DNA of 64,000 nt. Origin: Amblyornis subalaris. Lineage: Eukaryota; Chordata; Aves; Passeriformes; Ptilonorhynchidae. Under the pieces are notes generated by a model. The model ran no database searches. It worked only from the letters and a program-made list of their open reading frames with translations, and was not told the origin of the DNA. Below are positions 27,201 to 42,200 of this stretch, one piece after another (the first letter of the stretch is position 1; each line of letters opens with the position of its first letter). The translations under genes were made by a program, and so were the position numbers. The stretch is taken from NCBI GenBank assembly GCA_018881555.1, contig JACAXG010000018.1, positions 248,001 through 312,000 of the forward strand. The letters are read 5' to 3'.

Positions 27201-30200
27201 TTAGGTTGCAGTCTGACATTACGCCTGACCTGCTGTAACTGCAGCCAGCTACTGAAATGAATAGCTTTGCTCTCTCCACAACCTGACCGTAGGCTTCTGT
27301 TAATTTTCGCGTATCAAATTTAGCTGACTGTTCAGCCACAGAGTTGGATTGGCAATTTAAAGAATAGATGGCCATTCGTCTGCTCTGGAAAAAATGAAAT
27401 ATTTTCTTTTGTCCNAGAAAGCTTGAATGACTTGCCCACAGCTGCATAGATTGGGGCCTGGTGCAGGGAAGGACTAGACCAGGACCTGACCTTTCAGTAT
27501 CAGCTCACAGTTACCCTGGATTAGACTGATGGTGATTTGATGTTTTATAATATAATTTTGCTGGTCACCTCCAGTTTTTATTCTGGGTTTACAAATATTG
27601 TAGGCAGGTGGATAAAACAAAATTCATTGGGAAATGACTCATAGATGTATTAAAATTCTACAAGTCATTTCAGAGAACTACTTTAAAAATGCTCTTAATT
27701 CTAATTTTAAAAATAGCTTATCCAACTGTGAAAATCTCACTGAATATTTATTAAAGGATAAGTAGGTAATTAAAACCCTGTCCTGGTTTGTACAATACCT
27801 AGCAGTGTTCNCTGGGTGACTGGTGGTGAGATATCATTGTGTTTGAAGGCAGATACACTGTTCTTAACCCACAATTCTATATATAGTCCTGCTCACAACT
27901 TAAAGAGCTCAGAAACTGAAACCTTGTTAATTGGCTGTTACCACCTTCTGTTGTGCCTTCACTCATACTGGCACTGAAATCTTCGAGCAGAGCTGCTTGT
28001 GAAAGAAGAGGTCAGAGCTGTGACAGAAATTGTGACAAATGTGTTGAGTGTGAATCCCCCATGAACAAGATAGCGAAAGAAGCTTTGAGACTTATTTATG
28101 GGTTTAGAAGACCTGTGAGGGAAGGAAATGCCTGTCTGTACCTTTCGGTGGACAACTTCCAAGGAAGATTTCTCCGGGGTTTCTTTTAGAGCAAGGTGTC
28201 TTGTATATTTGGAAAACAGTAAAGAATAGAAATTGTTGCCCTGTCACATTGGAATGGAAGGACACTGTGATTAGCTACTAAACTCTTAGAAGAGAAACCA
28301 AGTATGATATGTTTATGGGCTAGGAAAGCCCCCATGTGCCCTCCCGTCTAAGGAGGCTCTGTGACATGCTGTGGTGCCTGTGAGCTTTGGCATGTTTGTA
28401 GGTGTCATCTACCTGGTTCTGTCTTTGTGCCATAGGAGGTCAATTACCATATTCTTCTCTTCTAGTTTTAACTTATTTTCTTTTAGATTGTCTAATTGCT
28501 TGATGTACATGAGCCAGTTTGAAGTGGTTGGTCTCTGCTTCTACTTGCTGCTTGGTGCATCTGTTTGAGATGAGTTTCAGTGTTCAGCTGGAAGTTCAGC
28601 TGGATCTTTATTAGGTATATCATGGAGTCAGTAAGCTGTAGTAACCCTACCTCTGACTTCTGCTCCTAATATGCTCCATACGAGAGTGCTCAGTAGCCAT
28701 GGTCATTCTTTAGAGCAGTGAATTGCTCACACCATCCCCCGGATTATCGATGGTATAGAGCCTGCTGCTTTACTGACACATCTCATGAGAGCCCAGCTGC
28801 GTCATTAGCTGAACCCAGTCCTGCTCCCCATAGAGACTATGGCAAAACACAGTTTGAGGTAATGTTCTGCCCAGGGCATGCAACTGTGTATGAGAATGAA
28901 AGGTGCCAGGGTAGTTGTATGGCTGNGAGTGTGGTTGTGTGATGGTATCAGTGGGGCAGGGTGCTGGTTTTNTAGGGGTTTAATTTGGAGATTACGAAGA
29001 ACAGCATTGCTTTTGTTCTTTTTCTAAGTAATAAAAAATTTATTTTAAATGCAGTTCAAATGTAGAATAAGCCTCTCTTAGGTGGTTTAGGGAGCGAAAT
29101 AATGTTTAAGATTAGCAAGAAGTATCTGTGCAGCTTTTGTAGTGAAGACAACCTCTCAATTGGTATGAACTTGATCGCATCTGTGGGGGAATGCCATGCA
29201 GGGTTTTAATGAAATGTCAGTGAAATAATCTGATCAGATGGACTTCACCATGAGGCAGAAGGTATGTGTTATGTTTGTGCCCCACTTAAGCCATATTTTG
29301 ATAGCTTGGATAGGGATTTAGTTGGACACGAGCTTTGGGTGGAGTGAAATGTGTTTCTAAATCCTCACCATCCTTTGCTGCATATGAAGTGATTTGTCCA
29401 TCTGGTTCCCATAGAGAAAAAGCCTCAGCAGTTTCTGTGCCCAGACGAGGAAGCACACAGCAGAAAGCTTTTTGTTTTAAGGACACTGATAAAAGGAATG
29501 ATTTAATTAAGCGTAAGGAGAGCTGTTGTTCAGTAGGGAAAACAAGTAATGTAGACACTGCGGGGTTTATAACTGGGATACGTTTTTTCCTTTGAGAGTT
29601 CACTAGCATTTGCTTTCTGAGCACATAGATTACGAGAAGGACTTTGATGTGGTAAAAGTTGTGAGGACAAGTGCTGTTTTTTCAATGTACAAAAGTCATC
29701 ACTCTTGTACGGCTATTTAACAACATAAAAGCAGCTGTATTTGCCTCTACTTAACTCCCTGTAATGCCATTTTTATTTTTGTTCTGTTACTCATCCTGTG
29801 CTTGATCAACCCTGGCTGATACTATGTTTGTTAGATTTGGACTTGAGTGCTCATTGTGTTTTTGTATCTTCAGATATTTTTTTTTCCTAAGAGGCTGTAA
29901 CCACCTGCATTTGAAGTTGTCTGTTTGATATGTCCCTCTGATACTTTAGCCTCTAAGTGGATGGAAAACCGTGAATGAGAACTGTGCAAGCAGAGGAAAA
30001 GAAGCCAGAGTATAATCAGTTCCTTTATGGAAAGATATTTAATTTCAATAAAGGCGTGAGACTGTAACCAGTTTGCTTTTGTTTCTGCTGTTGTAGGCTG
30101 CCTTTCCCTGCGGGTGACCGGGTAACTTTTAACGGGAAGGAATGCATCTGCCAGAAATGTTCCCTGCCCCCTTCCAGCAGCACCAGCTCTTTCCCTGTAC

Positions 30201-33200
30201 AGAACCTGCGAAGTAAGTACAGATCTCTGCTCTCTTCAGTCAGTACTTCTTAGCCTGCACAGGTTTAAAGAACAGAATTTTACACCAATGTGTGTAACTG
30301 GAACTTCTGCCATTATGCTGTGTAAGAGGTGTCATGAAATACAATGTAGTCACGTGCAAAAGTATAGGGTGGTTTTTTGAGGAAGTCTGCTATTAAAAAG
30401 AAACACAGATGGTGCCATTATAGGATTAACAATACACAGAACCTCTCAAAAAATTTGATTAAATGAAATAAATCAAATTATTTGGAGAAAAATGTAATAT
30501 AGATGCTAATATTTTTGAGGATTTAGTCCAAGTCCAGCTGAAGTGAAATCCAACATGAGATTTAATAATTTGTAAGTGTTCCAGTATTGCTTCAGAAGAT
30601 ATCAGTGGCAGGACTGCATGGCTAAATACTGCACAGGAAGGGGTTTAATGTATGAAATGTGACTGGGGGACATTCTCCTTGACCTCAGTACTATTGTGCA
30701 CTATCAGTAGATGCAAACAGTAAAGGGAAGAAATGCTGTCTTTTCACACCAAGTTTTTTTGAGTAGATCATAAAGTGGTGGTGTTGTTCTGAACTCCGTT
30801 CCTCTGCTGTCTTGCTCATGAGGTGTTGCCATGCTTTAAGAGTCCACCACTATCTTATGTAATTAAACAGCAGCAGCAATTCAATTAAACAGCAAAGGCA
30901 GAAATATTACTAATATTTGACTGTCAAATAATATACTGACTGTATAATAGCAATATACTGACCATCACATCAAGCTGGACTCAGCATGGCTGANGAAGGG
31001 CCCCATGGATTGCTCATCCTCCTGTATAAGGAATCTAGCCCACTTCTGGGAGAAATCTCTTTTTTTTTATTTGGTTTTCTTTTCTCCCCTNCAGTTCTCT
31101 ACAGAAGTTTTCACCATCTCCTTTCTACAGCTTATCAGCAAAAGCTGCTGTGTGAAATAACTGCAAGATGCTCTACTGATTCCTCTTGCTAATGCCATTG
31201 TCTTTTGTGTCTGGAATGGCCCTCTCTGTTAGGTGCTTTTTCTTGTCACTTATTCCAGAGATGGATCATCCTTAGCCATCTTTGCTGTCTCCTTGTCATA
31301 CGGGAAAAGTGCCTTTGACTTTAATGGACATTATTTGCCTGGTTGAGTACTGACAGAACAAGTTCATTTGATTATCTGTTATACAGAATCCTTTAATGTA
31401 TTTACATTCCCTTTCTCTGTGCACACATGCACACCATGGAGAGTTTTTCTGGGCATTGCACTTCCCTGGCTCTCTCAGGTCGCTGCACCAAGCCTTCCCA
31501 GAGCACAGGTACCTGCAGACCTCAGCAAACCACTTGCTTCCAAGGGAAAAAGCTCTGGAAGCATATCTTTGTGGCAAAATCTTACCCTGGAAAATAAAAG
31601 TTTAACTTTTCTGCAAATTAAATCTCAAACATATTTATTTAAACCTCAAATACATGTCTCTTTTAAATCTCATTAGAAATAGATGAAGTCTTTTCATTGG
31701 GTTTCAATGGAATTGGTTATGAGCCTTGGTTCAAGNTTGGGTGGTACCTGCCACACTGCAGACTGGACTTTTAAGAGATTTCACCNGAGACTAACCAGCT
31801 CTGCTTTTCAAACCATGTACTGAGGGAGGTGAGCTGCTAGATGTAATGACTTCTCAAAGGGCAAACTGGCCTGTAAGTAAATTGTGCCATGATGTTGCCA
31901 GGATCCCAGATAAATATCATCCTTTACCTGTATAGACTACATCCTTTCTTATCTCTTCCTTACTCCTATTTCCCCAGTGTCTTGCAATGCAGCTACAGGC
32001 CAGCATCTCCTGATTTCATGGTGACATGCAGCTCCCAGCTGACCCCAGAGCTGGGAAGCTCCTGGGACTCAGAAAGTTGAATAGCAATGGTNTAATCCCT
32101 CCTTGTTGTGGGGAGCAGACCTTTGATGGGTCAGTAGGAAGCACTGCAGCACAATGCAGTTGTGGAGTTCACACTGCAGTTCATGGAGGTGTGTGCATGT
32201 ACATGTAGCAGGATAGGTAAGAGTCTGACCAGTGACAATACACAGTGTTTCAGGAATAAACAGGCATTGTCAGAGACAACCTGGTTGAACTGGGGAACTG
32301 AAAGTCCAGAGGGGCTGGCTGTAGCTATGCTACATGTTACATAATGCAATGAATGGTGTATCTCCTTCTAAAAACAGCTTTCTTGGAATAGACTTTGATG
32401 TTTTAAACAAGCAATTCTTTTTAGTAGTGCACAAAAACATATGACTTCAGGCAAATTTACTCAAGGAACAAGCAGTATGTTGACCCACTGTTACGCTGGG
32501 TTTGTTCCTGTCTCAGAACAGCCTGATATGTACCATGTGTGCTGTTCGTCAGCCTATTTATCTAGGCAATACTTTCAGGACATCTCCTGGGGACTCACTG
32601 AGCTCCCAACATCACTGCCCCCTATGACTACTCCTGTTTTCATCCTTCCATTTTTCTTCTGACCTTTATGCATTCCATTTGGAAGAAATGAAGAATGTCA
32701 AATACTTGCTTTCTGCCTGAGTCCTTGAATTTTTTATTATTATATAAGTATCTACCTATCTGGTTTTGTTTTGGTTTATAAAACAATAGCTCTGAAAACC
32801 TCTTGTGACAGTGTTGCTGTTGAGAGAATACTCAAGGAAGAATATCAACATGTAGCAGCAAATTCTGCAGTTATTGGTTGAAATGAGTTGAGTCACCAAA
32901 GGATGCTGCATCCAAGATGGGAAGACAAGGACGCTGCATCAGTAGGCACTGTTGGCATAGCAACCACAATATTTGTTTGTATTTATCTGGCACTTAACAG
33001 AGAAAACAGGAGTTGGGAACAAAAAAGTAGCCCATAAAATGCTGTATTTCTGCCCACCCAAGTTTAAACCAGATGAAATGTGAATGACATCTGAGCACAT
33101 GCTGTTGTATTCAGTTTATGAAATAAACCCTCAACCAGTGAGATTAAATTAGATTACCAGATGAATCCCCAGTACAGGGGAGATCACAAACAAATTTGTG

Positions 33201-36200
33201 ATTGCAGTTAAACAATAGATATTGCAGAATACTGCAGAGACTAAATCCAGGCACACACCCAAATGTTCTTTTTTATTAACAAAACTCAAATGTTCTGATC
33301 TGTGGTGCACAGGCTTTTGTGCTAGGCTTGTTTCCACGTATTGGTGCTCTAGAGGGTAACATTAAAGAGACACATTATTGCTCCCTTAATACATTCCAAA
33401 TCCACTAAAGGAAAACAAGAGCTATCCTTTATTGTTATGTGCTAAGAAATGAAACATTTACAATTTCACTTATGGTATCTCATTAGGGTCATGTAACCAG
33501 CTAAATAGAATCTTAAATCAGAAAGTTTTTAAGAGGACAGTTTAGATGTTTTAATGAGATCCTAGGTTTAGAGTTCTTTCTTAATAACTAGATAAATCTT
33601 TCTAGTCTTTCTAATGCTTTTGCATATCTTTCTCTTCAATGTGTAAGACACTGTTGTGTGGTTTTTTCTCTTCTGGCGTCTCTGAATGATTAAGTGTCTT
33701 TCTGGGTTTGTCTTTTCTCTAGAAAATTGTTGGTATACCTGAAGAATTCCTAAAAATACTGTGGGTTTTTTTCCACATAAAATGGAAGATATGGAGGATT
33801 AGAAATATTACCAAGATATTGATAGTAGTATCAATTTGTTACTGGAGTTTATCCCTATTTTTCCACATATTCTGACTGTTTTAATATTTAGTAAGAAAAT
33901 TGTACGTAGACAGGAAATCTGTAGAGTGAAGAGTGAAGGAGAGATGAACCTTTTACGGTGTTAGATGGTTCATTGGGGATTTAGAGAACCAGATCCAAAT
34001 CCCCTGTCCACATAACATCTCTAAAGAGGGCGCTCAGTGGTGGGCTGTTCATGTGGAAACTGAGCATAGATTTGGCTTTTACTAGCTTAGTCAAAAGTAT
34101 CCATTGTTAAAAAAAAAGGCAACCAAACCCCCAGAAAGTCTTGTTCTCTACTTTTTCTGGGGAGTATAGCCACTTCACTTACAGCCTGTTTAACCAATAT
34201 AGACTGACCCGTGTTACCCAGTTATTACATGTTTTATGTGTATTTTTTGTTAGCACTTTCTGAAGCCTTATGTAAGTGAATTTCTATAAAGAATAAATAT
34301 ATAGACAGCCATCACTTTCACATATTGAAATGTCACTAATGCCTCTTAAGTATTGATGTCTTTTTCCTGGTGACAGGAAATTTCAATCAGTTTCAGCTTG
34401 GATTTTTTTCATGGTTGCAAAAAGAATTTTGAAGTAATATGTAAAGCTTGCAGATCCAGAGGCAAAGTCTAATATGAAGAATGAATTATTTGTTTTAATC
34501 TGTGCATTTTTTATTTCTTTTATTGGACTGATTTACGATACTTGAAAAATTAAGCAGCAAAGCTTCATATTTGTTAAACTGAGTATAAATGAATTAAAAT
34601 AAAGCCTAAGTCACTAGAACACTGAAGTCATCAGCTTTTTTCTTTGAATGATTCATGTCTTCTAGCAACGTAAGAGCATTNTAAGGGCAGTAACACTTGT
34701 CATCCATCAGTGAGCAGCCAGGAGTGAGCTGTAGAATCCTCATGAGCTGTTACTGGGACACTGATGGATCTTTGTAGTGCAGTAACCAACTGTTGCATGA
34801 CCACCTGAAGAACATGATTAACTCATATTGGATTTTTCTCTTGCAGATTGTGGGGGCTGTGGTTCAGAAATAAAAAATGGTCAGTCCTTGGTTGCCTTGG
34901 ACAAACACTGGCATTTGGGCTGTTTTAAGTGCAGTACGTGTGGCAAGCTACTGAATGCAGAGTATATCAGCAAGTAAGTCAAGGGACATTTTCACCTGTT
35001 TTCAGCATTCTTTTAATGCCAAATAATTAATTTATCATTGCATACCCTTTATTTTTTGTTTATATATGTTTGGACAGATATAAGATATTACAGATTATTG
35101 TCTGAATTATTATAAGAATTTTATTTAAAAATGAAATAGAGAAAAGTAGAAGTCACATTTGTCCATTTACCTGAAATGGGATATGAGAAAGCAGCTGTGC
35201 TACAGAGAGGCAGTGGGTGGAATGGTTCAAAGACCCAAAGGTATAGTCTTAGTTACCTATGATTTTGCTCTCTGCTATGCTGTAATGTGAACAAGCAGAT
35301 ATTGTTCTTTCCTTGTGTATTATATAAGCAGAAATGTTCACCAAAAGTTCATTAAGGATGTACATATCAACCTTTTGTGCTGCTCCAGACCCTCGTGCTG
35401 TCAAATTTGGACTGAATGTGATGACAGCACTGAGAAACAGCACAAAGCACGCACACAGACCAAGTCTCATGTCAACACTTTCATCAGGCCAGTGACATAC
35501 AGGGCTTTCACCGGCCAAGGCACCTGGGATTAATTTCTGCTTCAGAGAAGTGTGTTATGTTGAAATTTTCTTAAACAGCAAAGTAACTCAATCACCAGTG
35601 CCCAGAGATGATGGATTTTAAGAGCCTGTGTCCCACTGACTTTCAACAATTCTTTGGATTTATATTAACACAAGTATAACATTTAATTTCACAGCTTGCA
35701 CTGGAGAAACAATATTTATAAAAAGGGTGTTCTTAAATAAGGTTTTGCATTGTCTCGGTGTTGTGCTACTCTGCTGTATTTTNGTACAGTGCTTTTTTGC
35801 TTGTTATTTAATATAAAACCCCCATAAATTGTAAAGATATAGTTATTGTGAATTCCTCTTTTTAAAAAGGCTAAATGCCAAACAAAATAAGAGAAGAAAC
35901 ATCCTGGCTTTAATTAATTCAATTAATTATTGTGATAACGTATAGGTTAGTCTCTAAGAAATCCAACTTGCATGCTATAAAATTAATTTCTATGTTTCTC
36001 CAGGGAAATGTCTGATAAAATTATGCCCCTGCTAATAAATCTGTCTGATCATGGGCTGTTTTAGCATAACAAATGAAACACATTTAACTATGTTTAACTT
36101 GCACTTTGAAACAGGAGAAGAGTCTCCAGTTTCTTCTAGAGCAGTTTTCATTCATCAGTTTAATGGTCTATATGTACAACTTTGTAAAATTGTAAGGTGT

Positions 36201-39200
36201 AAAATTAACAGGTTCTTTTCAGAGCAATAGTCCGAGTGTACTGGTTCTGATGTTTTAGAATAAAAGCTGGGACTCCGTTTTTTATTCTTCATATCTTTAA
36301 GTTGTACATTATCTTAACTCACTTGTGGTGGTGGAATAGCTGGTCATATCATGCACAAACACACTGCAAGGTCTCTTCTGCTGCTCAGGTTAAATTCCTA
36401 TAGTCATTGCTGGCTTCTATGGAGCACATTCCCAAGATGCTCGATCCATGACTTTAAGCAAGCCCAGTCAAGAATGTCAGCAGATTTAACTGTTTATCAA
36501 AACTTGGTTTACAGACAAGATATTTGAGAAATTACTCTGTGCAGTCTCAGCTAAAAGATTAGGTGATATGTATATCAGATGATACATAAATTGGATGACT
36601 TAGATGATAAGTAAAGAGACAAAGAGTAATATGTGGAAGTCACAATTTTTTTTCCAAAGAGGGGGAAACATGAGGAAGAAGTTAATGGGTAACACTATTA
36701 AACAGAGGGTGTAAGGGTCTCAGAGATTTAGTGTTGTGACAAGGGCAATGGCTGAATTCAACAACAAAGTAGGAAAGTGGGCCAAAATCATTTATTAACT
36801 ATTCAGCTTTTTACAAAATAAATAAATATGAATATTTGGGAGGCAGGAAGGTCCATAAATACCCTATGAAGTTTTGAAGCATTAAAAAATTTTACAGCAT
36901 AATCTCCCAGTAAACTGTAAGGATACATAAAGCAACATCTGCATGGCCTGTTGTTGTTCCCTAGGGATGGAGTTCCATACTGCGAAACGGACTATCACGC
37001 AAAGTTTGGTATCAGATGCGACAACTGTGAAAAGTACATCACAGGAAGAGTGCTCGAGGTAAGGAGAACCTGTTATTCAAGCACCTCTCAGAGTGTACAA
37101 AAAGAGTAGCTCTTTTGGGTGTAGTCCTGTGCTCACAAATGTGCAGCAGATTAAAGTTACTTTTATGAAATACCAGGAACTTTTTCTATAATTGTTTTTT
37201 TTGTTTCTTCTGTTAATGATTTGGTAATACACACTCCCTAAAGGGATATTTATGGTACTGGAGAATGTTCAGGCAGCAGAAGTAATAAATGGATGTGTTC
37301 TCGGTCACATTTTATTACTTGCACTAAATTAATTTGTGATTTCTGCCTTTTTTTTAATTCTCTTTTATGTTCTGCAAAGATAGGATGAAGCTGTTAAAAA
37401 GGAAAAAGAATGACTTGAAGTGAGTTTTTGCACCCAGAAATGAGCTGTGTTACAAGGATTTTGTTGAGTTTGTTGTTCTAAGAAGCAGGAAGTTGTTTAG
37501 TGTAGATGCATGTTTATGAATTATGCAAAAATTTCCATATAAATGATCCAGTTTCAGAAATGAATATATTCCTTTGATCTGAATAGGATTTATCCTTGGA
37601 TCTAAGTGTGTTGTTATGCTATCAATGTCATCGATTATCCACTTTTTCTTTCTGCTTTTCACTTATTCACTCTTTCTTTCTGCCTGTATTTTGTGATCCC
37701 TGCAGTACTGAANTTAGGAGTTGGTTCCCCAGGTTGTTCAGTTCACTCCTTTCTGTTCATCAGTTAAGAAAGCCTGGAGAAGTCCCAAAGGAATTCCACC
37801 AGAGAAAGATCTGCTTGGAGTCATACAAAAACTTAACTATCCAAGGGGTGGACAACTATAGCTTGGTAGGAACTGGGAAGCAAATGTCCATACTAGATGA
37901 GAATCCATATTGGATGACATTATATGGTGTTAACGTTAGGCATGGGAGGCTTTTCCACTAACCAATGTTTTTACAGACATCTCAGTAAACAGACTTCTAA
38001 TAAGTCTATATTCTTGAAAGAATATCAAGACAGGTTTCTCACTTTTTGCAGATGATTTTCTCAACTGGGAGAGGCAAAACAAAAGAAAATGTCTTAAAAC
38101 CTTCAAAAATGTAAAAGGTGACCAGTGGAAGCTGCTACAAGTTTTTCATGTCAACCTTTGACACTGAGTGAAAGGGAGTAAGAGAGGGTGGGATTTGAAG
38201 GTGAAGGTAATTAAGAGAGAAAAGTTAAAGCTGTAGCACATTTGGAGTGCACTTACTCAGAGCAATTTACAAGGAGTGATTAATACTGAGATAGGAAAAG
38301 AACAGAAGCTCCAATTTCTGGACTGACTCTTGGCTTCACAATATTGTGTTTTTCTGCCTTGGTCCTTGCCTTGAGATATGTGCAAAAATGCTCTTTTTCT
38401 TTGGTAATATTTTACCTGCAGTATGGTTTAACAATAGCATGTGGTGTGATGTGATTAAGAACTGGCTCCTTACTGTCTCTATGGGTGATAAAAAGGAAAA
38501 AAAGTTTTAAAGATTTGTGTAGTAATAGTACCAAGTTGGATTTGTGGGACCTGGGAACACATGTGGCTGTAGTTGATTTTTCTGACTGCTTGGTGAGAAT
38601 GTATTGAACACGTGAAGAGTTCCTTGGTTTTACTGTAGAACTTGTTAGAACAACCTGAAAATTTTATCGTCTCTAAACTTCTTTTTCTGTAGGATTGTAC
38701 AAAACAATTTGTTGGTTTGAGTGCAACAAAGCTAATGAAGCTTCAGTATGGGTGCATGTCACCTGTCCTAGCATTCTACTGTCACAGTTAGGTCCTCTTC
38801 CTGTGACATCTCCCAAAATACCTGCTCCCCTGCCCTCTGTTTTCCCATGGCATATCTCAAGAGCTTTTTTTACATTCCCACTGCCTGTTTACAAGAGGTG
38901 ACTCACGGTGTGAGCCTTCTTTCCGTGGTGATCAGCCTGTGATTTCCATGAGTCTTTGGAACTCTGTAAAGGATCACTTAAAATGGCCATTGAGTTTCGG
39001 TGTTGGCCGTGGAGAGCAGCTGGGTGAGGAGGTAATGCGCACACCTCCTTTCCGTAGGAAGCTAAACAAAAAGTCATGGCCTGAGCAAACAGATTTGAAA
39101 GGATGCAGAGACTGTATCTGTANCTAACGTGGTTAAGGCATTTGTTGTTTGTCTGCAGCAGATGGACTTGTTCAAAAGGCTTGGAATTGGGGCTGATCTT

Positions 39201-42200
39201 TTCTCTCTCTCTGGTTTCAGTACCGAACTCAATGTGCGTTTGTCACCAGCGTTGACATGCTTGTCACCATGTCAACAGGCTGGTTTGTCACCAGCCTAGC
39301 TGATATGTTTGTATATCTCCTGCTCAGGAGGACAGAAAAAATAGAAAGTAGCTGTGACTGGCTTTTTGTTATAGGACGTGAGTTTTGTGGAATTGTCTGG
39401 AATCCTGAAACATTTTTCAAAACATCATTATTTCTTTTTACCATCTTGAATATTATCTGGAGAAAAACAGAAATAATAGGGCAAATTGCTATTAAAGTGG
39501 AGGGAATCTTGACAGCAATACTTATTAAGCAGAGGAATACTCTCCCAAGGGAGCTGCTGGAAACTATCACTTAGAAAGTCTTATAACAAGATTGGACAAG
39601 GCACTGGAAAATCTACGTTAGGGAACAGTCCTGCAATGACAAAGGGAGGGACTATATGACCTAATAGGATTTTTTCCATCTCTGATTTCTGTGATAATGT
39701 CAGGACAGCTGCTTCCACAGTTATTCTGTGCCCAGATTTTATAATATTGTCTCCCTTTCCAACACTTGTTCATTTTAAGTGTTTATTCAGCAGAAAGGAA
39801 GGGAGAGTCAACTAGTGTGAGTTACTGATAAGTTATAAAAATACGGCTGTTTTTGTAGGTTGTCAGCCAAATACAATGATGATTTAGTTACTTAAATTCT
39901 TGTCTCAGCCCATTTTCTGAGGGCCAGATTCATTCCGTGTAGTAAATGGGCTTAAACACAGGACAGCCTTGTTTATAATTCCTATCTTGTTTCTTTCTTC
40001 CCCTCCAGTCCACCTTGGCTTGCCCCCACTGTCCCAGGGGACTTGTACTGGAAAAGCTATGAAAGGGGCTGAGCAGTTCATTTATGGAGATTATAAATTC
40101 TTCTATTGCTTTTAAAAGCAACAGTCTTGCTGTTGTTTTTTTAAAAAATCCACCCACTGGTGCATTTATGGGCAAGATTTGCTTTGTTTGTGAAGCATCC
40201 AGAGCACAATTAAATGCAAATCAGTCCTCTCCAAGAAATTGTTTTATTTTATCCCTGACCATATATATTGATAAACCTGCCAGCTTAAGTGAGGAGCAAG
40301 AGGTTGCTGGAGATTAATAGTTTGACTTAAAATGCAGTGTGACTGAAAACCTCTAGGGAGAAAAAGGGTTTATTTCTGTACTTATGCTATATCTCTGCTG
40401 CCAATCTTGCAATAGTTATGATCATTCAATAACACACATTTTAAAATAACAAGCCATTGATTTTTATGACCAACCATTTCCATTTTGTTGTGTTGCAATC
40501 TATTTCTCTGCATTTAGCACTAAGAATATTTTCCTCCCTTTTTTTTATTACAAGTAGTAATTTATTAGTTAAAATTTCAACTTTTGCGAATGAGCATATC
40601 ATAAAAATAGACAAAATAAGTGTAATTGCCTTTTTAAAAAAAATATACTGTATTTCTTATCATAATTCAGAGCCTGTTGCAAACCCCTTTCAATCAAGAA
40701 GACACTTTCCCTTTGCTTCCTCATTTTTAATCAGTCTTCTAGCTGCATTTTGCTGGGGGAGGCAGAGATATGTTGTCTGTCTCCAGGTCCTTCCCACACA
40801 GCAGGTTGTGTAAAAGGTTTGGAAGGCTGTTGAGGTGCATGGCAAAGCTGTGTGACAGCCAATGACTCTTCCTGATCCTCTCCTGGGGAGCATGTCTGGG
40901 TTTCCTTAACATCTGATGCTTAGAAACTTTATCTCAATTCCAGTACCTCTCTATTTTAAAGTGGTCCATGTACAGTTAAAAGTTCTTTGGATACAGATTG
41001 ATTTTTAGCTTTTTTTTAAAATTTTCTCCTCTTGAATTGGTGAAGTCTAAGGAGAATTTATAGAGAGTAGTCTTAGTTCCTCTTAAATTCTATTTTGCAA
41101 AACTGAGTGAACCAACTTCTGCTATGCTCATAAAGTCAGCTCCAGGCTTTTCTGGTGATGCTGGTGGGACCTTCTCACTGTGGATTCCTGACTGGAACCA
41201 GCTTCTCTCAGCATGGATGGACACTGTAGTCCAGAGGATGCCTCACCACTGCCTTGTGCAGTGATAGTGATCCCTTCCACTCTTCCTAAGAAAGTATTTT
41301 CCCTGGTTCATCTCACACTGGTGTGATTTTTTTCTGTGACTTTAACATTGACAGCCCATAGCAAGATATTACCTGGGGGGGATTTGTCTTCATCTGCTGC
41401 TTCAGCTGGTGGTTTCCTACACTGTTAGAGGAAGCCTTTATATCCAAAGATAACCTTCTGGGGATGTTTCAATGGCAAACAAANTATAGGCTGTGAGGGG
41501 ATCACGATTGCTTGGATAGGCAACTGCATCCCAGTGGTGGCCAAAATACCCCTCAGGGGTATTTTCAGCACTCAACTTTTATCTACAACTGTCTCATGAT
41601 TTACAACTATGTGACTGTGGTGTAAATGTGTCTTGCAAGTGCTGTTGAAAAGAGTTTATCACTTACAGAAATTGGACCCATCTTTATGTTTAGCATCTGA
41701 CATCCTAACACAGAAGCAGGGCACCCAGTTTATGTGGGGGGGAAAAAAGGGTTAACATTTTACTGGTTTACATGTATGTGTAAATGTCTAGAAAGACATA
41801 ATCAATATATGTTTTTAAAATCTATTAATCACAACCGTATGCTATCTTGAAATAATGGAACAAATGCGGTAGGCACTAGGCAGGCATGAGACTAGAAATG
41901 TCAGTAATCTATATGTCAATTAAATGTCACTTGTACCTCGGTGACTTATTAATTAAAACATGAATCTTATTTTTCNTCGTTTGTTTTTTGCTTTGCCCTA
42001 GGGTTGAGCTGATTGTGTTTGCAGCCACATCTACTTTGTAAATCGATTGCCTTTCCCTTTGCAAAAGTCTCAGTATAGCAGAGAGGCGATACTAATTCTT
42101 TACAGCAGGGAGTACAAATTTCTGCCTTCAGTGTGGAAGAATGGTTCATTCTGCAATGTCTGTTACCCTGCTGTTTCATTAACAACAGGACCTACTGATG

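Larger units (their letters stand above)
21136..30096 (+). other. ABLIM2: ABLIM2 intron 3 (9.0 kb)
   Basis: This intron interrupts LIM2 within Arg110. It contains a T15 run (23930-23944) and a tail-to-tail pair of CR1 elements (25930-26354 sense, then about 26368-27062 antisense). A stretch near 27418-27480 (GACTTGCCCACAGCTGCATA) faintly recalls old amniote interspersed repeats, but I could not assign it. No other coding block was recognised. Confidence 0.85.

Noticed and set aside
27037..27447. 136-codon antisense open frame next to the antisense CR1
   Set aside because: No family resemblance, contains N codons and partly overlaps the CR1 edge.
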